A stretch of 64,000 nt of DNA from Sphingomonas faeni (GCF_030817315.1 NZ_JAUSZF010000001.1:1844501-1908500); one strand, 5' to 3'; positions 9,223 to 18,262 are shown, numbered from the stretch's first letter. Translations and numbers: made by a program. Notes: generated by a model from the letters alone, not told the origin.

Positions 9223-10074
9223 CTATTCGGCGGTCGCGAAGTCCAACCCTATATCTGCTGCGGGCGCCGACTGCGTCAAGCGGCCGACCGACACATAGGT
9301 CACGCCGCTCTCTGCGATGGCGCGGATCGTGTCCAGGTTGACGCCGCCCGATGCTTCGGTCGGGACGCGGCCGGCGACGAGCGCCACAGCCTCGCGCAAC
9401 ATCGCCGGCGGCATGTTGTCGAGCAGCAGGTGCGTCGCGCCCGCCGCGAGCGCGGGCTCGATCTGATCGATGCGGTCGACCTCGACGATGATCTGCGCGA
9501 TCCCCGCGACCTTGGCACGACGGACCGCCTCGGCGACGCCACCGGCGACCGCGACGTGATTGTCCTTGATCATCGCCGCATCCCACAGCCCCATCCGGTG
9601 GTTCTGCGCGCCACCCATCCGGGTCGCGTATTTCTCCAGCACGCGGAGTCCGGGGATCGTCTTGCGCGTGTCGAGCAGGATCGCGCCGGTCCCGGCGATG
9701 GCATCGACATACGCGCGCGTCATCGTCGCGATGCCCGACAGGTGCTGGACGGTGTTGAGCGCGGACCGCTCGGCCGTCAGCATCGCGCGCCCTGCCCCTT
9801 CGAGCCGCATGAGTTCGGTGCCGGCCGTCACCTGCTGGCCGTCGAGGACAAGGCGTTCGATCCGCACGTCCGGGTCCAATGCGCGGAAGAACGCTTCGGC
9901 GAGATCGAGACCGGCAACGACGATCGGATCGCGGCTGTCCATCACGCCGGTGAACCGTGCGTCGGCGGGGATGACGGCGGCGGACGTGATGTCACCGATC
10001 GTGCCGAGATCCTCGGCAAGGATCGCCGCGACGAAGGCGTCGATATCGAACGACTCAGGCAATGCTGTCTTCAC
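9223..10074 (-). CDS. nadC: Nicotinate-nucleotide pyrophosphorylase (carboxylating)
   Basis: NadC converts quinolinate and PRPP to nicotinate mononucleotide, CO2 and pyrophosphate in de novo NAD synthesis. The 283-residue product has the family N-terminus (AEDLGTIGDITSAAVIP), the QHLSGIATMTRAYV segment, the phosphoribosyl site DTRKTIPGLRVLEKYA, then GGAQNHRMGLWDAAMIKDNH, and the C-terminal EASGGVNLDTI barrel strand. The length is normal. The next nad gene, nadA, lies only about 400 bases away on the same strand but is separated by a small gene on the opposite strand, so the two are not one simple operon. nadB is not in the window. Confidence 0.96.
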   Translation of the reverse strand: MKTALPESFDIDAFVAAILAEDLGTIGDITSAAVIPADARFTGVMDSRDPIVVAGLDLAEAFFRALDPDVRIERLVLDGQQVTAGTELMRLEGAGRAMLTAERSALNTVQHLSGIATMTRAYVDAIAGTGAILLDTRKTIPGLRVLEKYATRMGGAQNHRMGLWDAAMIKDNHVAVAGGVAEAVRRAKVAGIAQIIVEVDRIDQIEPALAAGATHLLLDNMPPAMLREAVALVAGRVPTEASGGVNLDTIRAIAESGVTYVSVGRLTQSAPAADIGLDFATAE

Positions 10075-10234
10075 CTGTATGCTCCGGATTGTTCGTCAAA
10101 CTATGCTCGGGGCGCGGTGCCAAAAAATCGGTGCGCGTAAAAGCGACTTCGCGAATCGTTCGGGCACGAATTTAATTTCGCGCCATTGGAACCACTCGGG
10201 GGTTCGTGGGTTGCCCGGAGACAAGGATATTCTG

Positions 10235-10387
10235 ATGACTACCACGACGATGGCCGATACCGCACGCCTGCATGCGCTGCTGGACGAGGCGTTGGTACTG
10301 GCCGACACGCTCCAGCTTCCGCTCGCCGCCATCCATATCGATCAGGCGCTTGCCCAGTTGAGCACGGCAGACGTCCCTGCCCTCTGA
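10235..10387 (+). CDS. Small protein of 50 residues, unknown function
   Basis: The ORF begins at ATG 10235 and encodes MTTTTMADTARLHALLDEAL followed by an amphipathic helical region ending in TADVPAL. The composition (Leu, Ala, acidic) suggests a soluble helical protein with no membrane segment. A purine-rich element (GGAGACAAGGA) lies ahead of the start, somewhat far from it, and a strong hairpin follows the stop. A start at the second Met (10250) cannot be excluded. It sits between nadC and nadA on the opposite strand. No family is recognised; the clean gene-terminator arrangement is the main support. Confidence 0.65.
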   Translation: MTTTTMADTARLHALLDEALVLADTLQLPLAAIHIDQALAQLSTADVPAL

Positions 10388-10408
10388 ACGCGTCGTAATA
10401 TGAACGTG

Positions 10409-10432
10409 TCGGGCTGAGATCCCTCAGCCCGA
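10409..10432. terminator. Bidirectional hairpin between the 50-residue gene and nadA
   Basis: A perfect ten-base stem, TCGGGCTGAG pairing with CTCAGCCCGA around the loop ATCC, lies in the 64-base gap between two convergent genes. It is well placed to end transcription from both sides, although no long T-run is present. Confidence 0.65.
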
Positions 10433-10451
10433 GCGACGATTAAGCGGGCCC

Positions 10452-11435
10452 TTACTTAGGCCCGAGATCACCCTTCCCAACGGTATTCGATGCCATCGAC
10501 AGCATACGGTCGAGGCTCTTCTTCGCCTGTAGCCGAAGCCCCTCCTCGATCTCGATCCGCGGCGCCAGATCGCGCAGTGCCACGTACAGCTTCTCCAGCG
10601 TGTTGAGCGCCATGTACGGGCATATGTTGCAGTTGCAGTTGCCGTCCGCCCCCGGCGCTCCAATAAAGCGCTTGTTCGGCAGAGCCTTTTCCATCTGGTG
10701 GATGATGTGCGGCTCGGTCGCGACGATCAGCGTGTCGCCCGGCATCGCAAGCGCGTAATCGAGGATCCCGCGTGTCGATCCGACATAATCCGCGTGATCG
10801 AGGATGATCGGCGGGCATTCGGGATGCGCGACGACGGGCGCACCGGGATGCTGCGCCTTCAGCTTCATCAGCTCGGTTTCGCTGAACGCCTCGTGGACGA
10901 TGCAGACACCCGGCCAGAGCAGCATGTCGCGACCGGTCTTCCGCGCGAGATAGCCGCCGAGGTTGCGGTCCGGGCCGAAGATGATTTTCTGGTCGAGCGG
11001 GATCTGCGCGAGGATCGTGTCCGCCGAGGACGACGTCACGATGATGTCGGACAGCGCCTTCACCTCGGTCGAGCAGTTGATGTAGGTCAGCGCGATGTGA
11101 TCGGGATGCTTTGCGCGGAAGGCGGCGAACTGCTCGGGTGGGCAGCTGTCCTCCAGGCTGCACCCGGCGTCCATGTCGGGCAGCACGACGATCTTGTCGG
11201 GCGACAGGATCTTGGCGGTCTCGGCCATGAACCGCACGCCGCAGAACGCGATGACATCGGCATCGGTCGCAGCCGCCTTGCGCGAGAGATCGAGGCTGTC
11301 GCCGACGAAATCCGCCAGATCCTGGAGCTCGGGCTTCTGGTAATAATGCGCGAGAATGACGGCATTCTTCTCCTTGCGGAGCCGCTCGATCTCGGCACGG
11401 ATGTCGATGCCGGCAAAGTTCTGGTTCAATTCCAT
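10452..11435 (-). CDS. nadA: Quinolinate synthase
   Basis: NadA condenses iminoaspartate with dihydroxyacetone phosphate to give quinolinate, using a 4Fe-4S cluster. The 327-residue product has the family start ([19 protein letters not shown]), the [12 protein letters not shown] and [14 protein letters not shown] segments, AHPECPP, and a C-terminal cysteine-bearing segment [15 protein letters not shown]. Cluster cysteines in FCGVRF, HPECPP and the NCNCNICP segment are all present. This is the common long NadA type. It lies about 15 bases downstream of the DUF4230 gene, so the two may be co-transcribed, with nadA distal. Confidence 0.95.
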   Translation of the reverse strand: MELNQNFAGIDIRAEIERLRKEKNAVILAHYYQKPELQDLADFVGDSLDLSRKAAATDADVIAFCGVRFMAETAKILSPDKIVVLPDMDAGCSLEDSCPPEQFAAFRAKHPDHIALTYINCSTEVKALSDIIVTSSSADTILAQIPLDQKIIFGPDRNLGGYLARKTGRDMLLWPGVCIVHEAFSETELMKLKAQHPGAPVVAHPECPPIILDHADYVGSTRGILDYALAMPGDTLIVATEPHIIHQMEKALPNKRFIGAPGADGNCNCNICPYMALNTLEKLYVALRDLAPRIEIEEGLRLQAKKSLDRMLSMASNTVGKGDLGPK

Positions 11436-11450
11436 GGTCGTATCCCGAGT

Positions 11451-12173
11451 TTAACGTGCATTCCCTAGCACGTCCTGCAGCGAGCGCGAGGTGTCCCAGC
11501 GTTCGGTATTTGCGACCGGCTCGTCGGCGAAACGCACCGCGACGCTCGCGTCGATCCCGGCGGCGCGCAGCGGCATCGCGAAACTGCGTTCGACTGCGCG
11601 GCGGGTGGCATCGCGCGCGAGCTTTATCATCGCCGGTTCGCGCGCCTGGCGGATCAGCTCGATCTGGCCGGCGCGGCGGTTGGCGGCGTCGAGGCGCTTC
11701 TCGGCGTCGGTGAACGTCGTCAGCACGCCGCCCGAGCCATATTCGCGGACCGCGTTGAGATCGACCTGCGGGCCATCGGCCTCGACTGCGGGAAGGCGCA
11801 CCGACAGCGTCTTCGAGTTGCCGTCCCACGCGACATCCGACTGGGTGAGCTTGCCCATGTCGACCTCGTACCGGACCATGCCGGGCATGATCAACGTCTT
11901 TTCGGTCGTGAAGCCGAGTTGCGACTGTTTCGAAGTTACGACGGCGACATAGCGCGCAGCGAAAGCCGACAGGCGATTCTGCTCGCGCAAACCTTCGAGG
12001 CTGGCGCTGGCGATCGTGGTCGGATCGGGCGTGAGCCGGTCGCTGACGTATCGCTGCACACCCCAGAGCACGAGCAGACCCGCGAGAACGAGGATCATGA
12101 CCACACCGACGGCCTGGGCCAGGAACGGGGCCACACCGCTCTTGCGGGCGGGTTCGTTCACGTCGTTCGCCAT
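11451..12173 (-). CDS. DUF4230 membrane-anchored protein
   Basis: The 240-residue product has one N-terminal membrane segment at about residues 17-41, with the remaining C-terminal domain outside the membrane. The DUF4230 pattern is seen as LSAFAARYVAVVTSKQSQ, then EKTLIMPGMVRYEVDMGKL and a long charged helix near residues 155-205. No catalytic function has been assigned to the family. The start overlaps the stop of the upstream metallo-hydrolase gene by 16 bases, and nadA follows closely, giving a probable three-gene operon. Confidence 0.8.
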   Translation of the reverse strand: MANDVNEPARKSGVAPFLAQAVGVVMILVLAGLLVLWGVQRYVSDRLTPDPTTIASASLEGLREQNRLSAFAARYVAVVTSKQSQLGFTTEKTLIMPGMVRYEVDMGKLTQSDVAWDGNSKTLSVRLPAVEADGPQVDLNAVREYGSGGVLTTFTDAEKRLDAANRRAGQIELIRQAREPAMIKLARDATRRAVERSFAMPLRAAGIDASVAVRFADEPVANTERWDTSRSLQDVLGNAR

Positions 12174-13012
12174 GTGTCGCCTTCCTCGGTTACCAGTCCG
12201 CGCGCTTTCAGATCGTAGAGATGCGCCAGCACCGAACGCTCGGCCGCCGGCACGAGCTGAGGGCCGAGACCGACATACATGCGTTCGACCATCGCCGGGA
12301 TCGGCTGCGCGCCTTCGCGAAGCAGGCGGAGGATTTGCCCCTCGCGCTGTTTGCGGTGCCCCAGCATGCCGCGGACGAGGCGTTGCGGCTTGTCGATCGC
12401 CTCGCCGTGGCCAGGGTAATAGACGCGGTCGTCGCGGCTCATCAGCTTTTCGAGGCTTGCCATGTACGCCGTCATGTTGCCGTCGGGCGGCGAGACGATC
12501 GTCGTCGACCAGCCCATCACGTGATCGCCGGAGAACAGCGCCTTCGTCTCGGGAAGCGCGAAGGCGAGATGGTTCGAGGTGTGGCCGGGGGTTGCGATCG
12601 CCTCCAGCGTCCAGCCCTCGCCCTGGACGGTATCGCCCTCAGCAAGAACGCGATCGGGCGCATAGGCGGCGTCGAACGACGCGTCTGCCCTGGCTCCGGT
12701 GTCTGTAAGGTCGAACGGCGCGGCACCGACGATCGGTGCGTGGGTGATCGCCTGGAGCGGGCGCGTTGCCGGACTGTGGTCCCGGTGATGATGCGTGATG
12801 ACGATCGCCGTCACTTTGCGACCGTCGATCGCACGCATTAGCGCGTCGATGTGGGCGGGATCATCCGGACCGGGATCGATGACGGCAAGATCGGTCGTGC
12901 CGACGATATGCGTCTGCGTACCCGTATAGGTGTAGGGAGAAGCGTTGGGCGCGAGCACGCGAACGACGAGCGGCTCGAGCTGGATCGGGATACCGGTCGG
13001 ATGCTCAGCCAT
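12158..13012 (-). CDS. Metallo-beta-lactamase-fold hydrolase (LACTB2-like)
   Basis: The 284-residue protein carries the metal-binding signature HHHRDH at about residues 74-79, a TPGHT motif near residue 154, a SGDH motif near 177 and the final PGHGE segment near residue 215. A C-terminal winged-helix-like tail of about 80 residues (AHLYDLKARGLV) is typical of the LACTB2/RNase-like subgroup. The exact substrate cannot be told. The frame is open to 13099, but the ATG at 13012 (MAEHPTGIP) matches the compact family start; the Shine-Dalgarno is weak there, so the start is moderately certain. It overlaps the DUF4230 gene by 16 bases. Confidence 0.88.
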   Translation of the reverse strand: MAEHPTGIPIQLEPLVVRVLAPNASPYTYTGTQTHIVGTTDLAVIDPGPDDPAHIDALMRAIDGRKVTAIVITHHHRDHSPATRPLQAITHAPIVGAAPFDLTDTGARADASFDAAYAPDRVLAEGDTVQGEGWTLEAIATPGHTSNHLAFALPETKALFSGDHVMGWSTTIVSPPDGNMTAYMASLEKLMSRDDRVYYPGHGEAIDKPQRLVRGMLGHRKQREGQILRLLREGAQPIPAMVERMYVGLGPQLVPAAERSVLAHLYDLKARGLVTEEGDTWRTT

Positions 13013-13207
13013 GGATGCGAAATGGCGGCTAGGCGCGGCGATGGCAAGACCTCGTTGGTCGCGGAGGCTGTCGACGTACTTTACAGGTCGGGGCCGCATC
13101 GAAGCCGCGTTAACCTTCGAGCGTCATGCAAATCCGCATCGGTCCACCCTCCCCGGTGCCGATCCAAAGCGGCGAAACAACCGTTCTGTCGCGATTACAA
13201 TCATGCT

Positions 13208-13281
13208 GTCGAAAGCCAGGATCCAGGGTAACCCAAGACGGTGGTGCTCGGCTCTGGATCCTGACTTTCGTCAGGATGACG
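13208..13281. repeat. Palindromic repeat, family A
   Basis: Inverted arms (AAAGCCAGGATCCAGGGT and the near-complement ending TCAGGATGACGG) surround a short spacer. It is the first of five family A copies in this window. The gap 13013-13331 holds nothing else recognisable. Confidence 0.8.
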
Positions 13282-13331
13282 GAGGAGGCGTCTGGGACGC
13301 TCGACTTTGGTCGAACGCCTCTACGCGAGCC

Positions 13332-13655
13332 TCAGTTGGCCTTCTGCGTCTCGAACAATTGTGCCAGTTCGCCGCTCTCGTACATTTCCATCATGATATC
13401 CGAACCGCCGACGAATTCGCCCCCGACATAGAGCTGCGGGATGGTCGGCCAGTCCGAATAGGCCTTGATGCCTTGGCGGATGCCCTGATCCTGCAACACG
13501 TCGACGCTCTCGAACTCGACCTCGAGATGGTTGAGGATCGCGATCGCGCGGCTGGAGAAGCCGCATTGCGGGAACAGCGGGCTGCCCTTCATGAACAGGA
13601 CTACCGGGCTGGCTTTGACCACGGCGTCGATGCGGGCGTTGGTATCGTCGGTCAT
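13332..13655 (-). CDS. grxD: Monothiol glutaredoxin, Grx4/GrxD type
   Basis: GrxD binds a 2Fe-2S cluster with glutathione and takes part in iron-sulfur cluster delivery, often in a complex with BolA. The 107-residue product contains the monothiol active site CGFS at residues 31-34, the KGSPLFPQ segment before it, WPTIPQLYVGGEFVGGSDI with the cis-Pro and GSH-binding residues, and no second cysteine in the motif. It is directly downstream of bolA and the DUF1476 gene on the same strand (11-base gap), which fits a GrxD-BolA pair. Confidence 0.95.
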   Translation of the reverse strand: MTDDTNARIDAVVKASPVVLFMKGSPLFPQCGFSSRAIAILNHLEVEFESVDVLQDQGIRQGIKAYSDWPTIPQLYVGGEFVGGSDIMMEMYESGELAQLFETQKAN

Positions 13656-13666
13656 GTATTCGGTCC

Positions 13667-13897
13667 TCAGGAAATTGCGGTCGTAAGCTGTAATGCGTGC
13701 AGGACGCCGCCCATGCGGCCACCAAGCGCGGCGTAGACGGCCTGGTGCTGCTTCACCCGGCTCATCCCGGCAAAGCTGGCGGCGGTGACCTTGGCCGCAT
13801 AATGATCGCCGTCGCCCGCGAGATCGGTGATCTCGACCTGGGCATCGGGGATCGCGTCCTTGATCATGGTGGCGATATCGTCGGCAGCCATCGGCAT
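13667..13897 (-). CDS. bolA: BolA family protein
   Basis: BolA-like proteins form cluster-bridged heterodimers with monothiol glutaredoxins. This 76-residue protein has the class II KH-like fold pattern: a helix with DIATMIKDAIPDAQVEI, then DGDHYAAKVTAASFAG, and the helix-turn segment KQHQAVYAALGGRMGGVLHAL with the conserved His. The start may be the first or the third codon (MPM). It lies one base downstream of the DUF1476 gene and 11 bases upstream of grxD. Confidence 0.92.
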   Translation of the reverse strand: MPMAADDIATMIKDAIPDAQVEITDLAGDGDHYAAKVTAASFAGMSRVKQHQAVYAALGGRMGGVLHALQLTTAIS

Positions 13898-13898
13898 A

Positions 13899-14222
13899 TC
13901 AATGCGACTCCAGCAATTGGCGACGCGCTTCGATCATCTGCTGCGCGAGCGCGCGGCGGACCGTGGCTTCGTCGTGATCCAGACCGGCGGCGGTCAGGTC
14001 GCCGACCAGTTTGCGGACGACGTCGTCGTCGCCGCCGCCTTCCATGTCGGCATGCACCAGCGCCGTCGCATAGGCATCCGTCTCTTCCGGTGTCAGCTGC
14101 ATTTCGTGCGCTGCCCAACCACCGAGGAGGCGATTGCGGCGCGCCGTTATCCGGAACGCCAACTCCTCCTCACGCGCGAAATGCGCCTCGCTGGCGCGTT
14201 CGCGGTCGTCGAAAGTGGTCAT
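13899..14222 (-). CDS. DUF1476 protein, F1-ATPase inhibitor zeta-subunit family
   Basis: The 107-residue sequence MTTFDDRERASEAHFAREEE, with the following ARRNRLLGGWAA segment, is diagnostic of DUF1476. In Paracoccus the member of this family is the zeta subunit that blocks ATP hydrolysis by the F1F0-ATPase, using its N-terminal helix; that role is inferred here by family. A four-helix bundle follows the N-terminal helix. It heads the DUF1476-bolA-grxD group, an arrangement common in alphaproteobacteria, and is divergent from a 47-residue membrane-protein gene. Confidence 0.92.
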   Translation of the reverse strand: MTTFDDRERASEAHFAREEELAFRITARRNRLLGGWAAHEMQLTPEETDAYATALVHADMEGGGDDDVVRKLVGDLTAAGLDHDEATVRRALAQQMIEARRQLLESH

Positions 14223-14383
14223 TGCGCGGGTCCCCGTTCAGTCTCGTCTTCGGCCCCGAGATAGGTCGCACAGGGCCCCCGCGCAACAATCGACGAAAAC
14301 GTACAAAAACCACTGGAACTCTGGTGCGGTTGTAACGATATATAAGTCGATCACGTGACACAGCGCACGGATAGGAGAGTGAT

Positions 14384-14527
14384 ATGTCGACGCTATCCCA
14401 GCGACCATCGGTTTCCCTGGCCAAAACGCGCGCAATGCCGCCGGTCATGCACGGCCTGGCCTACGGAATCTTCGCGTCGATGGCGATGTGGGGCGCGATC
14501 GCTGCCATCGCGTATAAAATGATCTGA
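14384..14527 (+). CDS. Small single-pass membrane protein (47 residues)
   Basis: The ORF reads MSTLSQRPSVSLAKTRAMPP, then a hydrophobic segment of about 20 residues (LAYGIFASMAMWGAIAAIAY) and ends KMI. A Shine-Dalgarno AGGAGAG lies six bases ahead of the ATG. A GGAAC-N16-CGAT pair at 14315-14339, about 45 bases upstream, resembles the EcfG stress promoter (GGAAC-N16/17-CGTT) with one mismatch; this is tentative. A hairpin follows the stop. No family is recognised. Confidence 0.7.
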   Translation: MSTLSQRPSVSLAKTRAMPPVMHGLAYGIFASMAMWGAIAAIAYKMI

Positions 14528-14535
14528 GCCCCTGG

Positions 14536-14566
14536 GTAGAGGTGGCTGCGATCAGCCCACCTCTAC
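14536..14566. terminator. Hairpin between convergent genes
   Basis: The stem GTAGAGGTGG pairs with CCACCTCTAC around a loop of about 11 bases. It overlaps the stop codon region of the quinone oxidoreductase gene and follows the 47-residue gene, so it can serve both strands. No T-run is seen. Confidence 0.5.
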
Positions 14567-15550
14567 GACGAGTTTGCCGATAGCGCCGCGTGCCGCCATT
14601 TTCGCGATGGCTTTGCCGCCGTCCTCGAACGCGAATGTTTCCGTGACCCGCGGCGCGATCTTGCCCGCTTCCCACAGCTCGAACAGCGTTTCGATGTGCG
14701 CCTGGTTCGCCTTCGGATTGCGTGCCGCGAACGCGCCCCAGAATACGCCGCAAACGTCGCAGCTCTTGAGCAGCGTCAGGTTGAGCGGGAGTTTGGGGAT
14801 GCCGGCGGGGAAGCCGACGACGAGATACTTGCCCTCCCACGCGATCGATCGCAGCGCCGGCTCGGCATAGTCGCCGCCGACCGGATCGTAGATCACGTGC
14901 GCGCCGTCGCGACCGACTGCCGCCTTGAATTGCTCGGCAAGCGCCTTCGACTGGTCCTTGTCGAACGGGGCGCGGGCGTAGATCAGCGTTTCGTCGGCGC
15001 CAGCCGATTTTGCTGCGGCAGCTTTTTCCTCGGACGACACGGCTGCGACGACCTTCGCGCCGAACGCCTTGCCCAGTTCGACCGCAGCCAGCCCTACCCC
15101 GCCGGCCGCACCGAGCACGAGCAGCGTCTGCCCCGCCTTGATGTGGCCGCGGTCGAGCAGGGCGTGAATCGTCGTGCCGTAGGTGAGGATCAGTGATGCG
15201 CCCTCCGCGAAGCTGCGACCTTCGGGGAGGCGGTACAGCTTCGCGGGGTCGGCGATCACCTTCTCGCACAGGCCGCCGTGGCCAAGCATCGCGATGACGC
15301 GGTCGCCTACATTCCAGCCGGTGACGCCCTCGCCGATCGAGTCGATCGTGCCGGCGATCTCACCGCCCGGTGCGAACGGGCGCTGCGGCTTGAACTGGTA
15401 TTTGTCCTCGATGATCAGGACGTCGGGGAAGTTGATCGCGCAGGCCTTGACCGCAACGACGACCTGTCCGGGGCCGGCTGCCAGATCAGGCAGCTCGACC
15501 ATTTCCAGAGTTTCAGGTCCGCCGATCGCCTTCGACACCAATGCTCGCAT
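14552..15550 (-). CDS. NADPH:quinone oxidoreductase family (zinc-free MDR)
   Basis: The 332-residue medium-chain dehydrogenase/reductase has the quinone-oxidoreductase N-terminal domain ([34 protein letters not shown]) and the nucleotide-binding motif [20 protein letters not shown] at about residues 144-163. Catalytic zinc ligands of alcohol dehydrogenases are absent. The family reduces quinones or acts on enoyl compounds; the substrate cannot be told. Its start lies inside the 3' end of leuD (38-base overlap, different frame), so it is probably the last gene of the leuC-leuD transcript. Confidence 0.9.
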   Translation of the reverse strand: MRALVSKAIGGPETLEMVELPDLAAGPGQVVVAVKACAINFPDVLIIEDKYQFKPQRPFAPGGEIAGTIDSIGEGVTGWNVGDRVIAMLGHGGLCEKVIADPAKLYRLPEGRSFAEGASLILTYGTTIHALLDRGHIKAGQTLLVLGAAGGVGLAAVELGKAFGAKVVAAVSSEEKAAAAKSAGADETLIYARAPFDKDQSKALAEQFKAAVGRDGAHVIYDPVGGDYAEPALRSIAWEGKYLVVGFPAGIPKLPLNLTLLKSCDVCGVFWGAFAARNPKANQAHIETLFELWEAGKIAPRVTETFAFEDGGKAIAKMAARGAIGKLVVEVG

Positions 15551-16142
15551 ACCCGCTCTCCACCGTCATCCAGGGGCGATTCGATGCGACCGCCTCCTCG
15601 AAATTTGAAATCTGGGTATCTCTTGCCAGCGTCAGGCCGACTTCGTCCAGCCCTTCCATCAGGCATTGGCGGCGGAATGCGTCGAGTTCGAAGGTGAAGC
15701 GATCCTGGAACGGGGTGGTGACGGTCATCGTCTCGAGATCGACGGTCACGACCTGATCCTTGGCGACCTCGATCAGGCGGTCGATCGCCTCTTGCGGGAG
15801 GACGACGGGGACGATGCCATTCTTGAACGCGTTCCCTGAGAAGATGTCGGAGAAGCTCGGCGCGATGACCGCGGTGATGCCCATGTCGGCGAGCGCCCAG
15901 GCGGCATGCTCGCGACTGGAGCCGCAGCCGAAATTATCGCCCGCGATCAGGATCGGCGAGCCAGCGTAGCGTGGGTCGTCGAAAATGTTGCCGGGCTGCG
16001 CGCGGACCGTCTCGAAGGCGCCGCGGCCGAGACCGGTGCGCGTGATCGTCTTCAGCCAGTGTGCCGGTATGATGACGTCGGTGTCGACGTTCTTCGCGCC
16101 CCACGGATAGGCGCGGCCCGAGACGGTCGTGACGGGGTTCAT
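15513..16142 (-). CDS. leuD: 3-isopropylmalate dehydratase small subunit
   Basis: LeuD pairs with LeuC to isomerise 2- and 3-isopropylmalate in leucine synthesis. The 209-residue protein has [16 protein letters not shown] near the start, [18 protein letters not shown] at about residues 67-84 and the [10 protein letters not shown] segment. The usual family end is near NRPWM; here about 17 extra residues (starting [10 protein letters not shown]) follow and overlap the next gene by 38 bases, possibly after loss of an earlier stop. The start codon overlaps the stop of a 34-residue ORF by four bases (ATGA). Confidence 0.95.
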   Translation of the reverse strand: MNPVTTVSGRAYPWGAKNVDTDVIIPAHWLKTITRTGLGRGAFETVRAQPGNIFDDPRYAGSPILIAGDNFGCGSSREHAAWALADMGITAVIAPSFSDIFSGNAFKNGIVPVVLPQEAIDRLIEVAKDQVVTVDLETMTVTTPFQDRFTFELDAFRRQCLMEGLDEVGLTLARDTQISNFEEAVASNRPWMTVESGYASIGVEGDRRT

Positions 16143-16243
16143 CGCTGTTCCGTGCGCTCCGGAACCACACGCGCAGAAGCGACATAGGCCGCGACGCCGC
16201 TGAGCATTGCACCAGCCGCCAGCAATACGAAAACCTTCTTCAT
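16139..16243 (-). CDS. 34-residue hydrophobic micro-protein between leuC and leuD
   Basis: Reading the minus strand from ATG 16243 gives [20 protein letters not shown], then [14 protein letters not shown] and TGA. It looks like a signal-anchor: two N-terminal lysines, about 18 hydrophobic residues and a charged tail. The ATG overlaps the leuC stop by four bases (ATGA) and its TGA overlaps the leuD ATG in the same way, so ribosomes can pass through all three genes. A Shine-Dalgarno GGGGGAAAGAGC lies just ahead of the start inside leuC. I do not recognise a function. Confidence 0.75.
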   Translation of the reverse strand: MKKVFVLLAAGAMLSGVAAYVASARVVPERTEQR

Positions 16244-17676
16244 GCTCTTTCCCCCATCAACTCTCGGACGTCGCTCAGCTTGCCGGTCACCGCCGCCGCC
16301 GCCGCCATCGCAGGTGATACCAGATGCGTGCGCGCACCGGGACCCTGTCTGCCGACGAAATTACGGTTCGACGTGGAAGCGCAACGCTCCCCCGCAGGGA
16401 CTTTGTCCGGGTTCATCGCAAGACACATCGAACAGCCCGGTTCGCGCCATTCGAAACCGGCGGTGATGAAGATTCGATCGAGCCCTTCCGCTTCCGCCTG
16501 CCGCTTGACGAGGCCCGAACCGGGGACGACGAGTGCGCGGACACCGGTCGCGACATGGCGACCATCGGCGATCGCCGCGGCGGCGCGGAGATCTTCGATA
16601 CGGCTGTTAGTGCAACTGCCGATGAAGACGTGCTGGATCGGCACGTCGCGCATCGCGGTGCCGGCGGTAAGGCCCATGTAGTCGAGCGACTTTTGCGCGG
16701 CCGCCTGCTTGGCGGGATCGGCGAAGCTTGACGGTTCGGGGACGACGCCGGTGATCGGGACGACGTCTTCGGGGCTGGTGCCCCAGGTGAGACCGGGGGC
16801 GATGTCGGCGGCGTCGAGCACGACAGACTTGTCGTAGCGCGCGCCGGGATCGGTCGCGAGACTGCGCCACCACATAACCGCGCGATCCCAATGCTCGCCG
16901 GTCGGCGCCATCGGGCGACCTTTCAGATAGGCGAAGGTCGTGTCGTCGGGTGCGATCAGGCCGGCGCGCGCGCCCGCCTCGATCGACATGTTGGCGATCG
17001 TCAGGCGGCCTTCGATCGACATGTTGCGGATGACGCTGCCGGTGAATTCGATGACGTGGCCGGTCCCGCCCGCCGCACCGATCTTGCCGATGATCGCGAG
17101 GATGACGTCCTTTGGACTGACGCCGAAGCCAAGTTCGCCCTCGACGCGGACTTCCATCGTCTTCGCCTGCGACAGCAGCAACGTCTGCGTGGCGAGGACG
17201 TGCTCGACCTCGCTGGTGCCGATGCCGAACGCGAGCGCGCCGAGCGCACCGTGCGCGGACGTGTGGCTGTCGCCGCAGACGAGCGTCGTGCCGGGCAGCG
17301 TGAAGCCCTGTTCGGGGCCGACGACATGGACGATGCCCTGCTCGACGGCGGTCGCGTCGATATAGTCGATGCCGAACTCGGACGTGTTGCGGCGGAGTGC
17401 GTCGAGCTGCTGCGCGCTTTCGGGGTCGGCGATCGGCAGGACGCGGCCGGCGGCGTCCTTGCGAGCGGTCGTCGGCAGGTTGTGATCGGGCACGGCGAGC
17501 GTCAAATCGGGACGGCGGACCTTACGCCCTGCGACGCGGAGACCTTCGAACGCCTGCGGGCTGGTGACTTCGTGGACGAGGTGGCGATCGATATAGATCA
17601 GGCAGGTGCCGTCGTCACGGCGTTCGACGACGTGCGCCGCCCAGATCTTTTCGTACAGCGTTTGCGGATTAGCCAT
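16240..17676 (-). CDS. leuC: 3-isopropylmalate dehydratase large subunit
   Basis: LeuC is the aconitase-like catalytic subunit of isopropylmalate isomerase and binds a 4Fe-4S cluster. The 478-residue product shows [12 protein letters not shown] at the N-terminus, [20 protein letters not shown] at about residues 133-152, and the cluster cysteines in [14 protein letters not shown] and [14 protein letters not shown]. The length is typical. It is the first gene of leuC-microORF-leuD-quinone oxidoreductase; the 92 bases upstream, before the inclusion-body-like pseudogene, should hold the promoter, although no leader peptide or attenuator is evident. Confidence 0.96.
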   Translation of the reverse strand: MANPQTLYEKIWAAHVVERRDDGTCLIYIDRHLVHEVTSPQAFEGLRVAGRKVRRPDLTLAVPDHNLPTTARKDAAGRVLPIADPESAQQLDALRRNTSEFGIDYIDATAVEQGIVHVVGPEQGFTLPGTTLVCGDSHTSAHGALGALAFGIGTSEVEHVLATQTLLLSQAKTMEVRVEGELGFGVSPKDVILAIIGKIGAAGGTGHVIEFTGSVIRNMSIEGRLTIANMSIEAGARAGLIAPDDTTFAYLKGRPMAPTGEHWDRAVMWWRSLATDPGARYDKSVVLDAADIAPGLTWGTSPEDVVPITGVVPEPSSFADPAKQAAAQKSLDYMGLTAGTAMRDVPIQHVFIGSCTNSRIEDLRAAAAIADGRHVATGVRALVVPGSGLVKRQAEAEGLDRIFITAGFEWREPGCSMCLAMNPDKVPAGERCASTSNRNFVGRQGPGARTHLVSPAMAAAAAVTGKLSDVRELMGERA

Positions 17677-17768
17677 GATGGGCGCGCGTTAACCGAAAGC
17701 TGCGCCGGAGCAAAGCCCCGACGCAACTATCTGTCTGTTTCGCACCTAAAACGACGGTCGATCAGCCA

Positions 17769-18262
17769 TTACTTTGCAGTGATGAACGGATCCCAGTTCA
17801 CGTAATAGGACACTGGCCGCAGCGTCCCGACGGTCACCATGATCTGGATCTGATAGGTCTGGTGGCCGGCATTCATCGCCTGACCGATCCAATAGGATCC
17901 TGTCGGCTGGGTACCGATCGACGGCTGCTGTTGCGGATAGCCCGCACCACCGAATACCGACCCTTGCGAGACGGTGAAACCGGTGATGATCACCTGATCG
18001 CCGCTGGAGGGATTGATCGGCTGTTGAAGCCGATCAACGATCCGACCGGGACGACGGTCGAGAGTTCGAGCTGCCCCTCCCCCGAACTGCCGTTGCTCAG
18101 CTCGTTGTCCATCATGTAGACCCCGGTGCCGATATTCTGGCCCTGCTGCGAGGCGACATACGCGGTATCCACCGCGATCGTGATGAACGCCTGGGGGATG
18201 ATGACGGACTGGTACGCGACGACCAGCATTGATTCTTGCATTCTCATGACGACGATTTCCAA
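17769..18262 (-). pseudogene. AidA/PixA inclusion-body-like protein, frameshifted
   Basis: Two adjacent frames together resemble one protein of the AidA/PixA type. The first (18262 to 17990) has AFITIAVDTAYVASQQG and TGVYMMDNELSNGSSGEGQL, then runs out at GFNSRSIPPAAIR. The second frame (17993 down to 17769) continues with INPSSGDQ and IITGFTVSQGSVFGG and ends YYVNWDPFITAK. One missing base in the codons after GFNS would restore one frame. The neighbour at 18315 gives the aligning intact pattern (TGVYMVDNRVANGS, ending NPSITAK). The proper start is probably an ATG at 18247 or 18241. It may be a true pseudogene or a one-base sequence error. Confidence 0.7.

Noticed and set aside
10189..10212. 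EcfG-type promoter (GGAAC then GGTT) before the 50-residue gene
   Set aside because: Spacing is 15 rather than 16-17 and the second half has a mismatch; too weak to list as a feature.
17769..17993. Independent gene starting at the GTG overlapping the upstream TGA
   Set aside because: Together with the upstream frame it forms the pattern of one AidA-like protein, so a frameshift is a simpler explanation.
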